This document shows, in pieces, positions 1 to 11,121 of a stretch of 64,000 nucleotides of DNA. Source of the DNA: Larix kaempferi (lineage: Eukaryota; Streptophyta; Pinopsida; Pinales; Pinaceae); contig BSBM01001663.1 of assembly GCA_027924585.1 (NCBI GenBank), positions 124,001 to 188,000 of the forward strand. Reading direction: 5' to 3'. Under the pieces are notes generated by a model. It was not told where the DNA came from, did no database searches, and saw nothing but the letters and a program-made list of their open reading frames with translations. Both the position numbers and the translations under genes were made by a program. Numbering within the stretch: the first letter of the stretch is position 1; the number at the start of each line of letters is the position of its first letter.

Positions 1-250
1 TGCAATAATGTTAAGTCTCGAGGTTATTCTATTTCTGCAAAAACATTTAAGAGCGGGATTTCATTATCTTTTAGATCTCTGCAAAAATGTTAAGTCTCAG
101 AGTTATTCTAATTCTGCAAAAACGTGTAATATCAGAGATGCGTTACCTTTTTAGATCTCTACAACAAGGTTTAAATCTCAGAGTTGTTCTCTTCTGTAAA
201 AGCGTTAAGTTTAGATTTGTTCCTTTGTAGTTCTAATTTCGGTGAGTTTT
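1..250 (+). repeat. End of a ~79-bp tandem repeat array inside the LTR
   Basis: About three degenerate units with the core ctctgcaataatgttaag and ttattctatttctgcaaaa. This is the left-copy counterpart of the fuller array at 12226-12765. The true number of units in this copy lies outside the window. Confidence 0.7.
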
Positions 251-1823
251 TTTAATCTCTGTAAACAACTATGTGTTGGCTGCAAAATCCTTGCGCGGGT
301 TTTAATGTTGTTGATGGGACTATAACCCAGTAGAGTATCGTTTCCTGTATTGTTCTGAAATACTCCTCAGAGCGTCGAATGCCTGAGTTATGGTGAACTT
401 CGCATTCTGGAAAGGCACATCATCGATCCCTCCGCCTGTACCCTTCCATAGTAGCATTTGGTGCTAGGAACTTTTAATAGAGGAAAACCATAAACATTGA
501 TAACAAGTCGAATTAGCATGAAAAACCACTCTTTGTACTACCATTGAGGAAGGACAAGAATCCGATCGATTTCCTGTGGACATTGAAACTTCATTGGTAG
601 CTTCCCCTGATTTTCAAAAACAACCAGAATACCATCGAAACTCCCTTATATAGATCTTGGTTTCAATGAAGAGTAAGGCCGGCATGTGTACCACGTGACA
701 TTCCTGATTTGCAAAGTTTGATGGCCTTGAGTTAAATTTCGAGATATTATAGCCTTGCGAGTAGGAAAGTTGGATTCTCTGTTTAGGTTATCGCTATAGC
801 AAAATCATGGTTTCCATTTTGTCTCCTTTTAAACTTACAGCTAAGCAAAACAAAAATCGGCGACCTCGACGGCTGTTTATTTAGAATGAACTTACTACTA
901 GTAAAGAGTATTTTTCAATGATCTCAACGGTTGTGACTTTTCCTTACCCTAAACTTCGATTTTGAAATAGGGCGGTGACCCTTTCTACACAGGATAACCG
1001 TTAGTAATTCCTTGAGAGTATCGTAAAGCTGCGATTGAGGTAGTTATGACAATAGGCTAAATAAGAAGTAGCTTAAGTCTGGTATAACGACTGTCAAGAA
1101 AACATTTTCTGCAAATATATATATATATATATATATCTATATGATGAATATGAAACCCTTGTTTTGAAAGGGGTAGCGTAAATAGATAAAGGGAAGCCCT
1201 TTGCTAAGTGACGAACTCATGATACATAATTTTGGGATATTGGTATGGATAAGAAGTATGTTTAGCATATATTTTATTTGAACAGGAGTCCTCTCTATGG
1301 AGAGGCATCAAAGAAAGGTGAATTGCAACATGTGTTGTGGATTGTAATCTATTTTATTTTTGAAAAATAATAAAAATAACCTTTGTGGATGTAGCCCAAG
1401 AGTGGGTGAACCACTTTAAAAAGTCTCCCTCTCACGTGTCTCTTTTAGGTGTAATTTTTGTGGATATGTTGAATTGCATCTATTTGTGTTCCAATGATAT
1501 TTATGATAATCACTTGTGTTTATTTGTGGTTCAAGATATTTTTGGCATATCTTGCGTGTGTTGTGTTAATGACAATGCTATTTATAATACATATGTTTTG
1601 TCTAATGTTTTCTTTGTAATCATGTGTTCTTATGATGATAATACCAATGGATGCATCGACGATTTCAGGACTACCATGTCAAGTAAAGGAAAGTCGTCAT
1701 ATGAAATAATATGTTAGACGAGTTGTGTTATGAGGTTCTAGTATTTAAAGTGAATGTGTACAAGTAGTGTCGAAATCCCTAAAAATTTATTTACTTTTTG
1801 CTGTAAAATTAAGGGACATTACA
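1..1823 (+). repeat. Long LTR of outer LTR retrotransposon, left copy (cut by window edge)
   Basis: This matches the last 1.8 kb of the complete LTR at 11122-14352 at a constant 12,529 bp offset with only scattered substitutions. It ends in GGGACATTACA at 1823, the CA-3' terminus expected of an LTR, and is followed by internal sequence. No coding potential is convincing: the 110-codon frame near 1385 starts at GTG and recurs only because the LTR recurs. A TA microsatellite lies near 1117-1136. Confidence 0.75.
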
Positions 1824-2878
1824 CCAGGTTATCTCCATTGGTAAGTAATTCAAATAGATAGTGATGTTACAATATAAGATTTATGTGATTGACAAATGTA
1901 TGGGCACCCAAGATCATCTATTGGCAAAAGTAGATCACCAATTATTAAATAATGATAAAGATGAAAAGTTCCCTTACATATGATTGACCCCAAATAGGGT
2001 GGACGAGACGTTCTAGGACAACAAGGTTATATTGTTTTGATAGATTATTGACATTTGCATAGTCAAGTAATTTTTAAGGAATATTGAAGCAAGCTTTATG
2101 TATTCCGTTATTTTTATGGTTACTAATCAAACTATGATGATGAGATCAGGAAGGACGATTAGAACATCTTTCATGGTAAGTTTCTTTTGAAAAATCGTAT
2201 GAGAACCAGTTGTAATAATGCATTACAAAAAGGTAGATAATCCTCCCTAGACAGAATCTCACTCATTTATCATACTAAGTTTCTACAAGTATAGCTTACT
2301 AGACATTGTCGAAAGATAATCATCTTAAATCTTTACCTAAATACTAACTTGATATTCTGGGTATGTTACAGATATGGACACTATTTGTAGGTTTTGAGCA
2401 CCAAAATTGTTCTTAGGATATGGAAGTGGTCAAGGGATGAAACCCTGGCCATAGGTCATAAGGGAATTTTATAGGGCTCGTGGACCATAAGCAAGGTATT
2501 GGAACACAACACTTAGCCTTTATCAAGTGTTTTTTTCCTCTACGTAAATATAGGATCACAATTAGGATGATTTGACCCCATGTATAGGTCATCAATCTAT
2601 ACATGATAAATGTAGAAACCTAAGAGTTATGCGCTAAATGTACACACTTAGGGCTCAAGGGTTAGGAAATTGGTTACAAACCACCACATAGGACATGCTT
2701 AGGGATTATTTGGCTTCCAAGTGTGGATGCATACTGGATTAATAGGTTTTGAGAATATTTATGGATACTAGGCCCTTGTAAATGGTTTGTGGGAGGACAT
2801 CGCGCCTTAATATAAAAATAAAGTTTAGGAAAGGGCCATGAATATCGCCCCAAATTACCACACATGACCTCTCTAGGG
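1824..2878 (+). mobile_element. Internal region of outer LTR element, left of nested copia
   Basis: About 1.05 kb between the LTR end at 1823 and the copia insertion site. It is repeated at 14353-15407 with a few percent divergence. No gag or pol motif is readable on either strand, and no clear tRNA primer site is seen after 1823. Without the copia, the outer element's internal region is only about 2.4 kb, so it is non-autonomous (LARD-like). Confidence 0.6.
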
Positions 2879-2883
2879 GATCT

Positions 2884-3461
2884 TGTTGATGTACTTGTAA
2901 CTTCGAAAGATATTCACTTGTATATTGTATTTGTACTTTATTGTATCCCCAACGGAGATGTATTATTCCTCTGATTGGAAGCGTCGTTAGTTGTACTTGC
3001 AAGTGTCGCAAGTTATATTGTCAGTGTCGTAACTTATACTTGATGGGTTATTAGACCACCCTAGTGGTGGTCGGCCTAGTCAACATTATGTTAAGTGGTT
3101 AAGTTGAGGCTGACCTAGTTAGAGTTAAAAGACAAGTGAAGTAGTGTATAAATAGAGAGTGTGTCTCTATCATTTTACACATTCTCTCATTCACTCACTT
3201 CGTATTAGTGAGAGAGAGGAGGAGTGCACACAAGTGGAGGAGGAGTAGCTGCTACAGACATTTATCTTTTCAGGCTTCATCTTTGTGATCCTTGTATTGG
3301 TTCTTATTCTATCTCTGAGGAAGTTGCAGGGTTTTTCACCTTATTGGTTTTCCTCGGTGAAATGCTTTGTGTCTCTTGTCTCTTGTATTTGACATGATGT
3401 ACATGTTGTTCTCTTTGTTAATATCCTAGATCAGGTTGAATTAAATGCTGAAAAACTAACA
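2884..3461 (+). repeat. 5' LTR of copia copy 1
   Basis: 578 bp, TG...CA ends. It matches the 3' LTR 9167-9781 but lacks a roughly 55-bp duplicated segment (around 9340-9395, with repeated ttattagaccacc) present in the 3' LTR, and has about 18 bp near 3175-3190 that the 3' LTR lacks. The same asymmetry occurs in copia copy 2. Confidence 0.9.
3147..3154 (+). promoter_or_regulatory. TATA box of copia 5' LTR
   Basis: TATAAATA within gtgtataaatagagag in the middle of the LTR, the expected place for the U3 core promoter. It is conserved in all four copia LTRs of the window (also 9484-9491, 15676-15683, 22013-22020). Confidence 0.6.
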
Positions 3462-3473
3462 TGGTATCATAGC
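3462..3473 (+). other. Primer binding site (initiator-Met tRNA), copia copy 1
   Basis: TGGTATCATAGC directly abuts the LTR end. It differs at one base from the usual plant copia primer site TGGTATCAGAGC. The same variant occurs in copy 2 (15991-16002). Confidence 0.85.
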
Positions 3474-4138
3474 TAGCCTAAAGGAAGGCATGGTATGGAA
3501 TTTATGACACTTGTTGCACTTGCGACAAATTGGAAGCTAGGGCTTGGTATAGAAAAAACCAGTCATCGTGGAACTTTCTCTATAAATACATTTTTGCAAA
3601 GTTTCAGGATCTGAAACTTCTACAGGTAGAAGATGAAATGTCCATGTACCTTGTTTCCAAAGGAGAGCCTTAGATTCATTGTACTTTGTGATATATGATC
3701 CTTACAAGTTAGGGTTTATGCCTCTTCCAGAATGCAGTCCTAAACAGGTGACCTAGGAAAAAAGGTCATATCTCGGGCTAGGAAGCTCCAAATGGAATTT
3801 CGTAAAAGGTGACAGTTAGGGAACGGATAGTACTTTCATAGGGATGGGTTTCAGAGGCCAAAGTTGAAACAGTGAGATGTGGCACGCCGTACAAGTTTGC
3901 TATATTGTTTCATCCCATAAAAAGGTCATGTTGCGACACTTGGAATATCTCTCTCCCAGAGAATACATTTGAGGTCATATCTATGACATTGGAAAGATGA
4001 CAGGTCGAGCTAGCACAGGACAAAGTTTCAGACCTTGAGGATCTGAAATTTCAGAGATACATCAGAAACAATATGGCATATATTTCTGTCCAAACAGAAT
4101 TGGATTGTGAGCACCTTCATTTTTGGATCATCACTGTT

Positions 4139-4460
4139 GTGGGAAATTAGGGTTTCGGAGAAAGTTAGAATTTTTGAAATATGAGACCACGGCTAGATGC
4201 TCCTCATCAAAATCGAAATTTAGAGACCAAGATCGATTTTTTGGGTTGGCAGAACCCTAGGCATCATCAAACCCTAGTTCGAGATTTTGATCGGTAAGGT
4301 GGAAAATTAGGGTTTCTGCAAAAGTTGAAAATTTTGGAATCTGTGACCACAGTAGGATGCTCCTCAGAAAAATCAAAGTTTAGAGCACAATATAGAACCT
4401 TTTGGCTAGGCAGAACCCAGGGCATTATCAAACCCTAGTTTGGGATTTTGACTAGAAGAT
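4139..4460 (+). repeat. ~160-bp direct duplication in copia leader
   Basis: Two tandem, diverged copies (about 4139-4300 and 4301-4460) share ggaaattagggtttc, gatgctcctca and catcatcaaaccctag. They lie in the non-coding leader between primer site and gag remnant. The equivalent in copy 2 is at about 16668-16989. Confidence 0.65.
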
Positions 4461-4639
4461 TCGAAAGTTTAAAAGGCAATTTTGAGGGGTCAAATTTTGG
4501 AGATTTCAAAATTGAAGTATACCAGCTTGATCAGCTCAGCAAGGCGTGTCTTTTCATCCAATCAGAATTTTGAAATTCAAAGTTTGAAATTTTAGGGTTT
4601 CTCTGACAAACCCTAATCCAACTCCAGATCCAGTTTTAG

Positions 4640-4760
4640 CAAATCAAAGTGGATTGGCTTAATCCTAGAAGAGGATGAATTGGACACCTACGTAAGTGAA
4701 GAGATTCCAGTTCCAGAGGGAGATGAGTCTAAGGCCTTACATAAGAAGTATACAAGCAAT
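4640..4760 (+). pseudogene. gag: Remnant of copia gag, N-terminal part (copy 1)
   Basis: A short stretch reads EEDELDTYVSEEIPVPEGD followed by ESKALHKK, the pattern near the N-terminus of plant Ty1/copia Gag. The frame then runs into sequence unrelated to Gag and stops near 4815. There is no nucleocapsid zinc knuckle, protease or integrase before reverse transcriptase begins near 5930, so roughly 3 kb of expected coding sequence has been lost or replaced. The same remnant is present at about 17169-17289 in copy 2. Confidence 0.55.
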
Positions 4761-5900
4761 CCCGACAGGTATGACTTGAGGAGATATAGGTATGTTTTGA
4801 AATTTGTTCATGATTAATTTTATGATATGTTTGTCTTCATATTATTGAGGTTAGTACAATCTTGATTAATTTTGGACTTGTCTTATCACCCTAGTAAAAG
4901 TATGAATGCATGTGAATGATAGAAGACATTCATTGATTAGGGGTATGACACTTATGATTGTACTAATACACGGTGGTGTTGTATGAGGATGGTGTTGTTC
5001 ACTAACATGAAGGGTACATCAAGAAAGACAAATCAAGTTATAGATCAAGAACATAAGACCATGGTGACGTGAAGACAAAGACTCATCCATAGTCATGGAT
5101 CACATAGAAGCTCTACCTACGAGGTATGTATAACTTGGTTCTACAATTATTAACTTATGCGATATGCAGGTTGCTAGTACAAGGTCTCTAAGAGAACAAA
5201 GAAAACATTGTTTGGGTATGTTAGACAAGCATGATAATCCAGATCTTGAGGATGACACTAGTGCACACTTAAGTATGCATAGTGGTCCAGGATGAATATA
5301 AGTTCAAAGACAGATAATCTAGGAAGCAAAGATCAAGAGGGAGCTCACTCTAGTAGTTCCTGCAAGGATTTAAAGATTGAGAGGGAGTCCACCCATCAAC
5401 CAAACAAAGATAAGTATTTGAATTGTCATTTCCTATATATATGATTAATTAAATGATGTTGTTTAGTCATGTACATACTTATGTTCTTAGATTTAGGATG
5501 TATATTATGCATATTAGAAAAATTGCATTAATGAACAAGATACTACTAATATGCAAGTAATTGGTAACTGGCCTATGGTACTGTACAACACTCCATTGCT
5601 ACTTATCTAGAATGAAACCTCCTTGCTGACATGTTGGGAGTTGTGCACACTCTTAATAATGTTTTGGTAGAGATGGAAGGCATCTAGAAAGTTATGGGAT
5701 ATGGATAAATGTTGTATTGAAGCATTGGCTAAGATAATTGCATGACTGTATGACATATGTCTTTATGAGTAAGAATTTGTTCTGAAATATATAAGATGTT
5801 TCTAATCATGCAATTGAACTTGTCTTGTAGGAAAGATCCTGTACCATCACCTACAAAAGAATGAATACAACATTTGTTCCAGCAACGAAGTTCAAAGAAA
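4761..5900 (+). other. Non-copia insert with exon/intron-like pattern
   Basis: This replaces most of gag-integrase. In copy 2 (17290-18429) an ATG at 17536 opens a short frame ending ...SSTYE at a GTATGT donor-like site. A 45-bp AT-rich gap ends in gatatgcag, and a second open stretch starts VASTRSLREQRR. In copy 1 the first stretch carries a TGA where copy 2 has CGA. Another acceptor-like cttgtag lies near 5830. It may be captured host gene DNA with introns retained, but no protein family was recognised. Confidence 0.3.
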
Positions 5901-5929
5901 ACTATCTATTGAAGATATTGAAAAATCTG

Positions 5930-7398
5930 AAGTTCCCAGGATCTGGGATGCAGTAATGGAAGAATGCCATGATCGAGGAATACTAGTCGATCATAAAAAA
6001 TGATGTCTGGGATGTGGTCTTGAGACCAAAAGGGAAGTTTGTTGTGATTTCCAAGTGGATCTATAAGATCAAGCTTGCTGCAGATGGCAACATATAGAAA
6101 TACAAGGCAAGGTTTGTGGCTCGTGGCTTCTCCCAGAAAGAGGGGATAGATTATGAAGAGAATTTTGCTCCTGTAGCCAGATAGACTTCCATCAGAACAA
6201 TACTTGCTCTGGCTGTAGTGATGAAGTGTAAGATACACTAGTTGGATATGGTGTAGTCGAAGAGGAAGTGTATGTGGAGTAGCCACTTGGTTTTGAGACA
6301 CATGGCAGGGAGTCATATGTGTGCAGATTGAAGAAAGCCTTGTATGGCTTGAAGCAAGCTCCTAGGACATGGTACGACATGATAGAAAGATTCCTGTCTA
6401 GCTTGGGCTTTACCAAGAGTAAAGCAGATTCCAACCTTTAATACAAGGTTGAGGAAGGAAATCCAGTGATACTCCTATTGTATGTGGATGACCTATTTGT
6501 GACAGGTGAGGATAGATTGATTGTCGACACGAAGAGGAAGCTTACTGCTGAGTTCGAGATGAAGGACTTGGGCATGATGCATTAATTTCTAGGTATGGAA
6601 GTGTGGCAGAGTGCAGATGGAATCTTCCTTGGATAAGGGAAGTATGCAGTAGAGATCCTGAAGTGGTTCAGGATGATGGACTGCAAGGCCATGGCCACAC
6701 CTATGGCATCGAACCTAAAGCTATTGAGTGATGCTTCATCAGATTTGGTTGATGTCATGGTGTATCGTCAGATGATTGGGTCCTTGATTTACCTGGAGAA
6801 CATGAGACCAGATATTTGCTTTGCGGTGAACACCTTGAGCCAGATTCTGACAGATCCTAGACATGTTCACCTGATTGCTGTAAATAATATTCTGAGGTAC
6901 CTGAAGGGTACAATTGATTATGGGATCAAGTATGATGCAAATCAAAAGTTTAACCTAGAGGGTTATGTTGATTCAGATTGGGCAGGCAGTGCTGCAGATA
7001 GGAAGAGCACTTCAGGGTGCTGCTTTAGTATGGGATCAGGTGTGATCTCTTGGTTTAGCAGGAAGCAGTCTTATGTAGCACTGAGTATAGCTAAAGCAGA
7101 GTATGTCACATCTTGTTTGGCCAGTTGTGTGGAAGTATGGCTAAGGAAGCTACTATCTGATTTATTTGATCTCCAGTTGGATGCTACTTGTATCTATTGT
7201 GACAACTAGAGTTGTGTGAAGTTGTCAGAGAGCCCGGTGTTCCATGACAAGTCGAAGCACATCGAGATCAAATATCACTATATCAGGGATATGGTGCAGA
7301 AAGGAGCAATGAAGCTCCTGTATGTTGCGACGGACGAGCAGATTATAGATGTATTGACCAAGCCGCTGGCCAGAGTGAAGTTTGAGTACTTCAGATAG
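5930..7398 (+). pseudogene. Copia reverse transcriptase and RNase H, copy 1
   Basis: Reads along the RVT_2 domain of copia polyproteins (KNDVWDVV, YKARFVARGFSQKEG, KKALYGLKQAPRTWY). The catalytic YVDDL is intact at 6481-6495. RNase H follows (YVDSDWAG, DRKSTSGCCF, and the C-terminal KHIEIKYHYIRDMVQ). Several in-frame stops (for example near 6092, 6183, 6239, 6584) are shared with copy 2 and so predate the duplication. Stops at 6280-6282, 6439-6441, 6634-6636 and 7207-7209 are private to this copy. The longest open piece is 6673-7209. It cannot encode a working enzyme. Confidence 0.9.
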
Positions 7399-7479
7399 AG
7401 GCTTGGTGTACTTTAGATTGAGGTTCCTTCCAAGGGGAAGTGATGAGTCTGGAAGACGCAGATGCACATGGGATTTTCT

Positions 7480-7790
7480 GACATGGTTGTAGATATGTTC
7501 TCCCATGGTCGTGATGTAATTGCCGATCCATTCTCACATGGTGGTATATGTGTTCTCCCATGGTCGTGATGTAATTGCCGATCCATTCTCACATGGTGGT
7601 ATATGTGTTCTCCCATGGTGCATATTTAAGGGCTGTAGCCATTCTCACATGGTGGTAGATGTGTTCTCCCATGGTGTAGATGTAAGGGTTGAAGCCATTT
7701 TTCACATGGTGGTAGATGTGTTCTCCCATGGTGAAAAAGTAAGGGCAGGAGCCTTCCCCGAATGGTGGTAGATGTGTTCTCCCATGTCGG
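7480..7790 (+). repeat. 55-bp tandem array (array A), copia copy 1
   Basis: About six units built on acatggtggtatatgtg and ttctcccatggt, starting about 80 bp after the end of the RNase H frame. Later units diverge (gtagatgtaagggttgaag). Short open frames through it on both strands are by-products of the repeat. Confidence 0.85.
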
Positions 7791-7879
7791 TGGTGTAAGT
7801 GTTGTATGATGTGCATCTGGGATGTGCTCCGTGGACGATGAGATGATCTGAAGAGGAAGTTTCTATAATGGTCAGGAAG

Positions 7880-8090
7880 ATCATGTGATTATGATGAGCA
7901 TCAGGACGATGCTCCAGATGATATGCATCAGGACGATGCTATGACGATGATCAGGATGATCATGCGATGATGATATGCATCAGGACGATGCTATGATGAT
8001 GATCAAGATGATCATGCAATGATGATGTGCATCAGGACGATGTATTGTATGATGATGATCAGTATGATCATGATTATTAGGATGATACTC
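7880..8090 (+). repeat. ~57-bp tandem array (array B), copia copy 1
   Basis: About four units with gatatgcatcaggacgatg and gatgatcaggatgatcatg, very rich in GATG/GATCA words, lying directly between arrays A and C. Confidence 0.8.
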
Positions 8091-8099
8091 CGTGGCCAT

Positions 8100-8905
8100 G
8101 GACAGATTGTGCAGGTAGCATGTAATAGCTCCCTGGGAGATCCGATAGTCTGAGCTCGGATGCTCTTGTGAGGTTTTTCTACAGGTTGGATGTGGACAGA
8201 TTATGCAGGTAGCATGTAATAGCTCCCTGGGAGATCCGATAGTCTGAGCTCGAATGCTCTTGCGAGGTTTTTCTACAGGTTGGATGTGGACAGATTGTGT
8301 AGGAAGCATGTAATAGCTCCCTGAGAGATCCTATAGTCTGTGCTAGGATACTCTTTCGAGGTTTTGCTACAGGTTGTCCGTGGACAGGTTGTGCAGATAA
8401 GCATATAATAGCGCCCTAGGAGATTTGCAGATACTCTTGCTAGGTTTTTACTATGGCTTATAATAGCTCCCTGGGATATCTAGCAAATGCTCTTTCAAGG
8501 TTTTGCTTGGGAGGACATATAATAGCACCCTGGGAGATTTGCAGATACTCTTGCTAGGTTTTTCCTATGGCATATAATAGCTCTCTGGGATATCTGGCAA
8601 TTTCTCTTGCTAGGTTTTGTCCTATGGCATGTAATAGCACCCTAGGAGATCCGATAGGTTGAGCTGTGTGCTTGTAATCAGTCCTGGGATATTCTTTCGA
8701 GGTTTTTCCATGACCACATGTAATAGCACCCTGGGAGATCCGATAGGTTGAGCTGTGTGCTCGTAATCAGTCCTGGGATGCTCTTTTGAGGTTTTGTGGT
8801 GGTTACATGTAATAGCTTCCTGGGAGATCTTGTCGTTCATGCTTAGGCACATAAAGGATCCCGGGATACTCTTTCGAGGTTTTGTTGATGCACGTAATTA
8901 GTCCT
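8100..8905 (+). repeat. 60-94-bp tandem array (array C), copia copy 1
   Basis: About nine to ten units with conserved cores catgtaatagctccctggg, agatccgatag and gctctttcgaggttttg. The first units are about 94 bp and include ctacaggttggatgtgg; later ones are shorter and more divergent. A unique stretch and the 3' LTR follow. Confidence 0.85.
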
Positions 8906-9155
8906 GGGATCCACAGTATGTCCAGATATAATGAAGAGCTATAGGAGGCTAGGCCTACATCCAACATGAAAAAGGGCTGGCTCTGTAGAACTTCCTATGA
9001 TGAGAAGAATTGAGAGATAGCACCAGTGATCGAGATGACGAGTACAACAGCAGTGGCGATGATGCTCCATGATCCAGTGACGATGATCCAACTCCAGAAT
9101 TGAAGACTTGTGCCTATATGTATTGATGACCTGTGTCAAGAGAATACCTTCCTAG

Positions 9156-9166
9156 ATAAGAGGGAG
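9156..9166 (+). other. Polypurine tract, copia copy 1
   Basis: Purine-rich ataagagggag lies immediately before the TG of the 3' LTR, the plus-strand priming site expected there. Copy 2 has ttaagagggag at 21685-21695. Confidence 0.7.
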
Positions 9167-9781
9167 TGTTGATGTATTTGTAACTTTGGAAGATATTAAC
9201 TTGTATATTGTATTTGTACTTTATTGTATCCCCAACGGAGATGTATTATTCCTCCGATTGGAAGTGTCGTTAGTTGTACTTGCAAGTGTCGCAAGTTATA
9301 TTGTAAGTGTCGTAACTTATACTTGATGGGTTATTAGACCACCTTGATGGGGTCAGCCATGTATGAGTCATGTGGGTTAAAGGGTTATTAGACCACCCTA
9401 GTGGGGGTTGGCCCAGTCAACATTATGTTAAGTGGTTAAGTTGGGGCCGACCTAGTTAGAGTTAAAAGACAAGTGAAGTAGTGTATAAATAGAGAGTGTG
9501 TCTCTCTCATTCACTCACTTCGCATTAGTGAGAGAGAGGAGGAGTGCACATAAGTGGAGGAGGAGTAGCTGCTACAGACATTTATCTTTTGGGGCTTCAT
9601 CTTTGTGATCCTTGTATTGGTGCTTATTCTATCTCTGAGGAAGTTGCGGGCTTTTTCACCTTCTTGGTTTTCCCCGGTGAAATGCTTTGTGTCTCTTGTC
9701 TCTTTTGTTTGATATGTTGTACATGTTGTTCTCTCAGTTAAGATCCTAGATAAGATTGAATTAAATGCTGAAAAACTAACA
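9167..9781 (+). repeat. 3' LTR of copia copy 1
   Basis: 615 bp with TGTTGATG...CTAACA ends, followed by the target duplication gatct. It contains the partly duplicated ttattagaccacc segment missing from the 5' LTR. Confidence 0.9.
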
Positions 9782-9786
9782 GATCT

Positions 9787-11121
9787 ATAGCCTCTAAGTC
9801 CAAATATGAGAGACATCAAGAGGTATGTATACCTATCTATGTATCTTAGTGTAAATATGTATAACCTTGACATAATAAGTAACATGAAGAGGGTTACTTA
9901 TTATGTCAAGGTTAATAAAGAAAAACCTATATGCTTGAAAGTGAGTTACCATGAGTAGGTAAATAGGATATAGACCTTTATTAATATTAGATGGTTTTGT
10001 GATGAATAGGTATTTGGCATTTCTAACATAGGTACATACGAGTTTGGTTTTTTACTCACAAAAGCTTGTAAGAAAAGAATGTTTTTATAAAGTATGAATA
10101 TTGTAATATTAAGGATGAGTTCTTATTTTCATGCGTAGGAAAAATATCTTCTTACAAAGATTTTATGGTGTTACTTATAGGTGAATTTGGCAGACGATCA
10201 AAATTCTATGGAGCTTGTGGAAAGACAAGAGCATAAATATTATGCATGGTAAACTAAGGGGGTGAGAATTTAAGATCCCCATCACCACATTCATTTACTC
10301 CTTTAAGTTGGATAATTATTGTTGAATAAAGAAATAGGCCCAAATTGGTGAGAGTAATCGTATGGTTACAAAATTTGATATGACGAAATAATCGACTAAT
10401 TTGAAATAAATTTTTCTAGAATCAAGCAAGAAGCTTGAGGGGAAATTATGCAAGAGTGCAGTAATGGCACTAAAACAATCCCTAGAAATTAGGGATTGAC
10501 AGCCCTCATAATTCTCGAAGGAATCAGCAGGCTGTAAAGACCTAGGAAAACTATAAAATAATGCATATGCGGGAGGCAGGACGCTACTTAGTATGCATGA
10601 GAGGAATTATTGCTGTGTGAGCACTGAGGTGTTAGGCAAGAATTTCCGAAAATATTGTTGTGTGAGCACTGAGGTGTTAGGCAAGAATTGCCGAAAAAGA
10701 TTGCTGTGTGAGCACTTGGGTGTTAGGCAAGAGCTTCTCGGATCAAGTGAAGGACAAGTTTGATAAAATTAATAGTCTGCATTCTTGGAAACACAGGATT
10801 TATGTGTACTTGTGATAGTAAAAGCACAAACAAGGTCTATAACATATTCCATAAAATTGCAAATGATATGTTATAAATAAAAAGGGCTCATTATTATGTT
10901 TCTAAATTCGATTATGGAAAAAAATGATGGTTTCACGGTTTCTTTTCCTGTTGTTGTATTTGAAAACATAGGTGTAAATGATCGTGACTAGCGAAAATTC
11001 ATGAAATCCTGAAGAAGGTCAAACAGAAGTGACATAGCAAGCAAAGGATGACTCCAAAGAAAGGATAAATTGCTGAAAAGTATGAACACCGAGGACGGTG
11101 TTATTTTTAAGGGGAGGAGAA
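9787..11121 (+). mobile_element. Internal region of outer LTR element, right of nested copia
   Basis: It continues the sequence interrupted at 2883 and runs to the next long LTR. The last bases, about 11109-11121 (aaggggaggagaa), form a good polypurine tract directly before TGTAATATCCC. No retroviral-type coding motif is readable. Its counterpart after copia copy 2 is cut off at 22384 by another element. Confidence 0.6.
10607..10740 (+). repeat. ~50-bp tandem repeat, three copies
   Basis: Three consecutive units share gctgtgtgagcactgaggtg then ttaggcaagaa and an a-rich spacer; the last unit is diverged. It lies inside the internal region of the outer element. Confidence 0.8.

Larger units (their letters stand above)
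2884..9781 (+). mobile_element. Ty1/copia LTR retrotransposon, copy 1 (defective)
   Basis: A 6,898-bp element bounded by 5' LTR 2884-3461 and 3' LTR 9167-9781 (TGTTGATG...CTAACA) and flanked by a perfect 5-bp target duplication gatct (2879-2883 and 9782-9786). A primer site complementary to plant initiator-Met tRNA follows the 5' LTR and a purine tract precedes the 3' LTR. Copia order is shown by reverse transcriptase followed by RNase H on the plus strand. Most of gag, protease and integrase is missing, RT/RNase H carries many stops, and 1.7 kb of tandem arrays lies before the 3' LTR. It inserted into the internal region of the outer LTR element and was later duplicated with it. Confidence 0.92.

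Noticed and set aside
1385-1717. 110-codon frame repeated at 13914-14246
   Set aside because: It starts at GTG, lies within the non-coding LTR, and its preservation reflects duplication of the LTR, not coding constraint.
7520-7816. Frames on both strands with repetitive HGRD/SHMVV-type peptides
   Set aside because: They are translations of the 55-bp tandem array; both strands are open because the unit lacks stops.
7480-8905. Repeat-spacer look of the arrays, reminiscent of a CRISPR array
   Set aside because: Units are contiguous and diverge gradually, with no constant repeat plus unique spacers; the context is a plant retrotransposon.
9511-9885. 124-codon minus-strand frame over the copia 3' LTR
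   Set aside because: It spans the LTR end and flank and crosses the target duplication, so it cannot be an ancestral gene.
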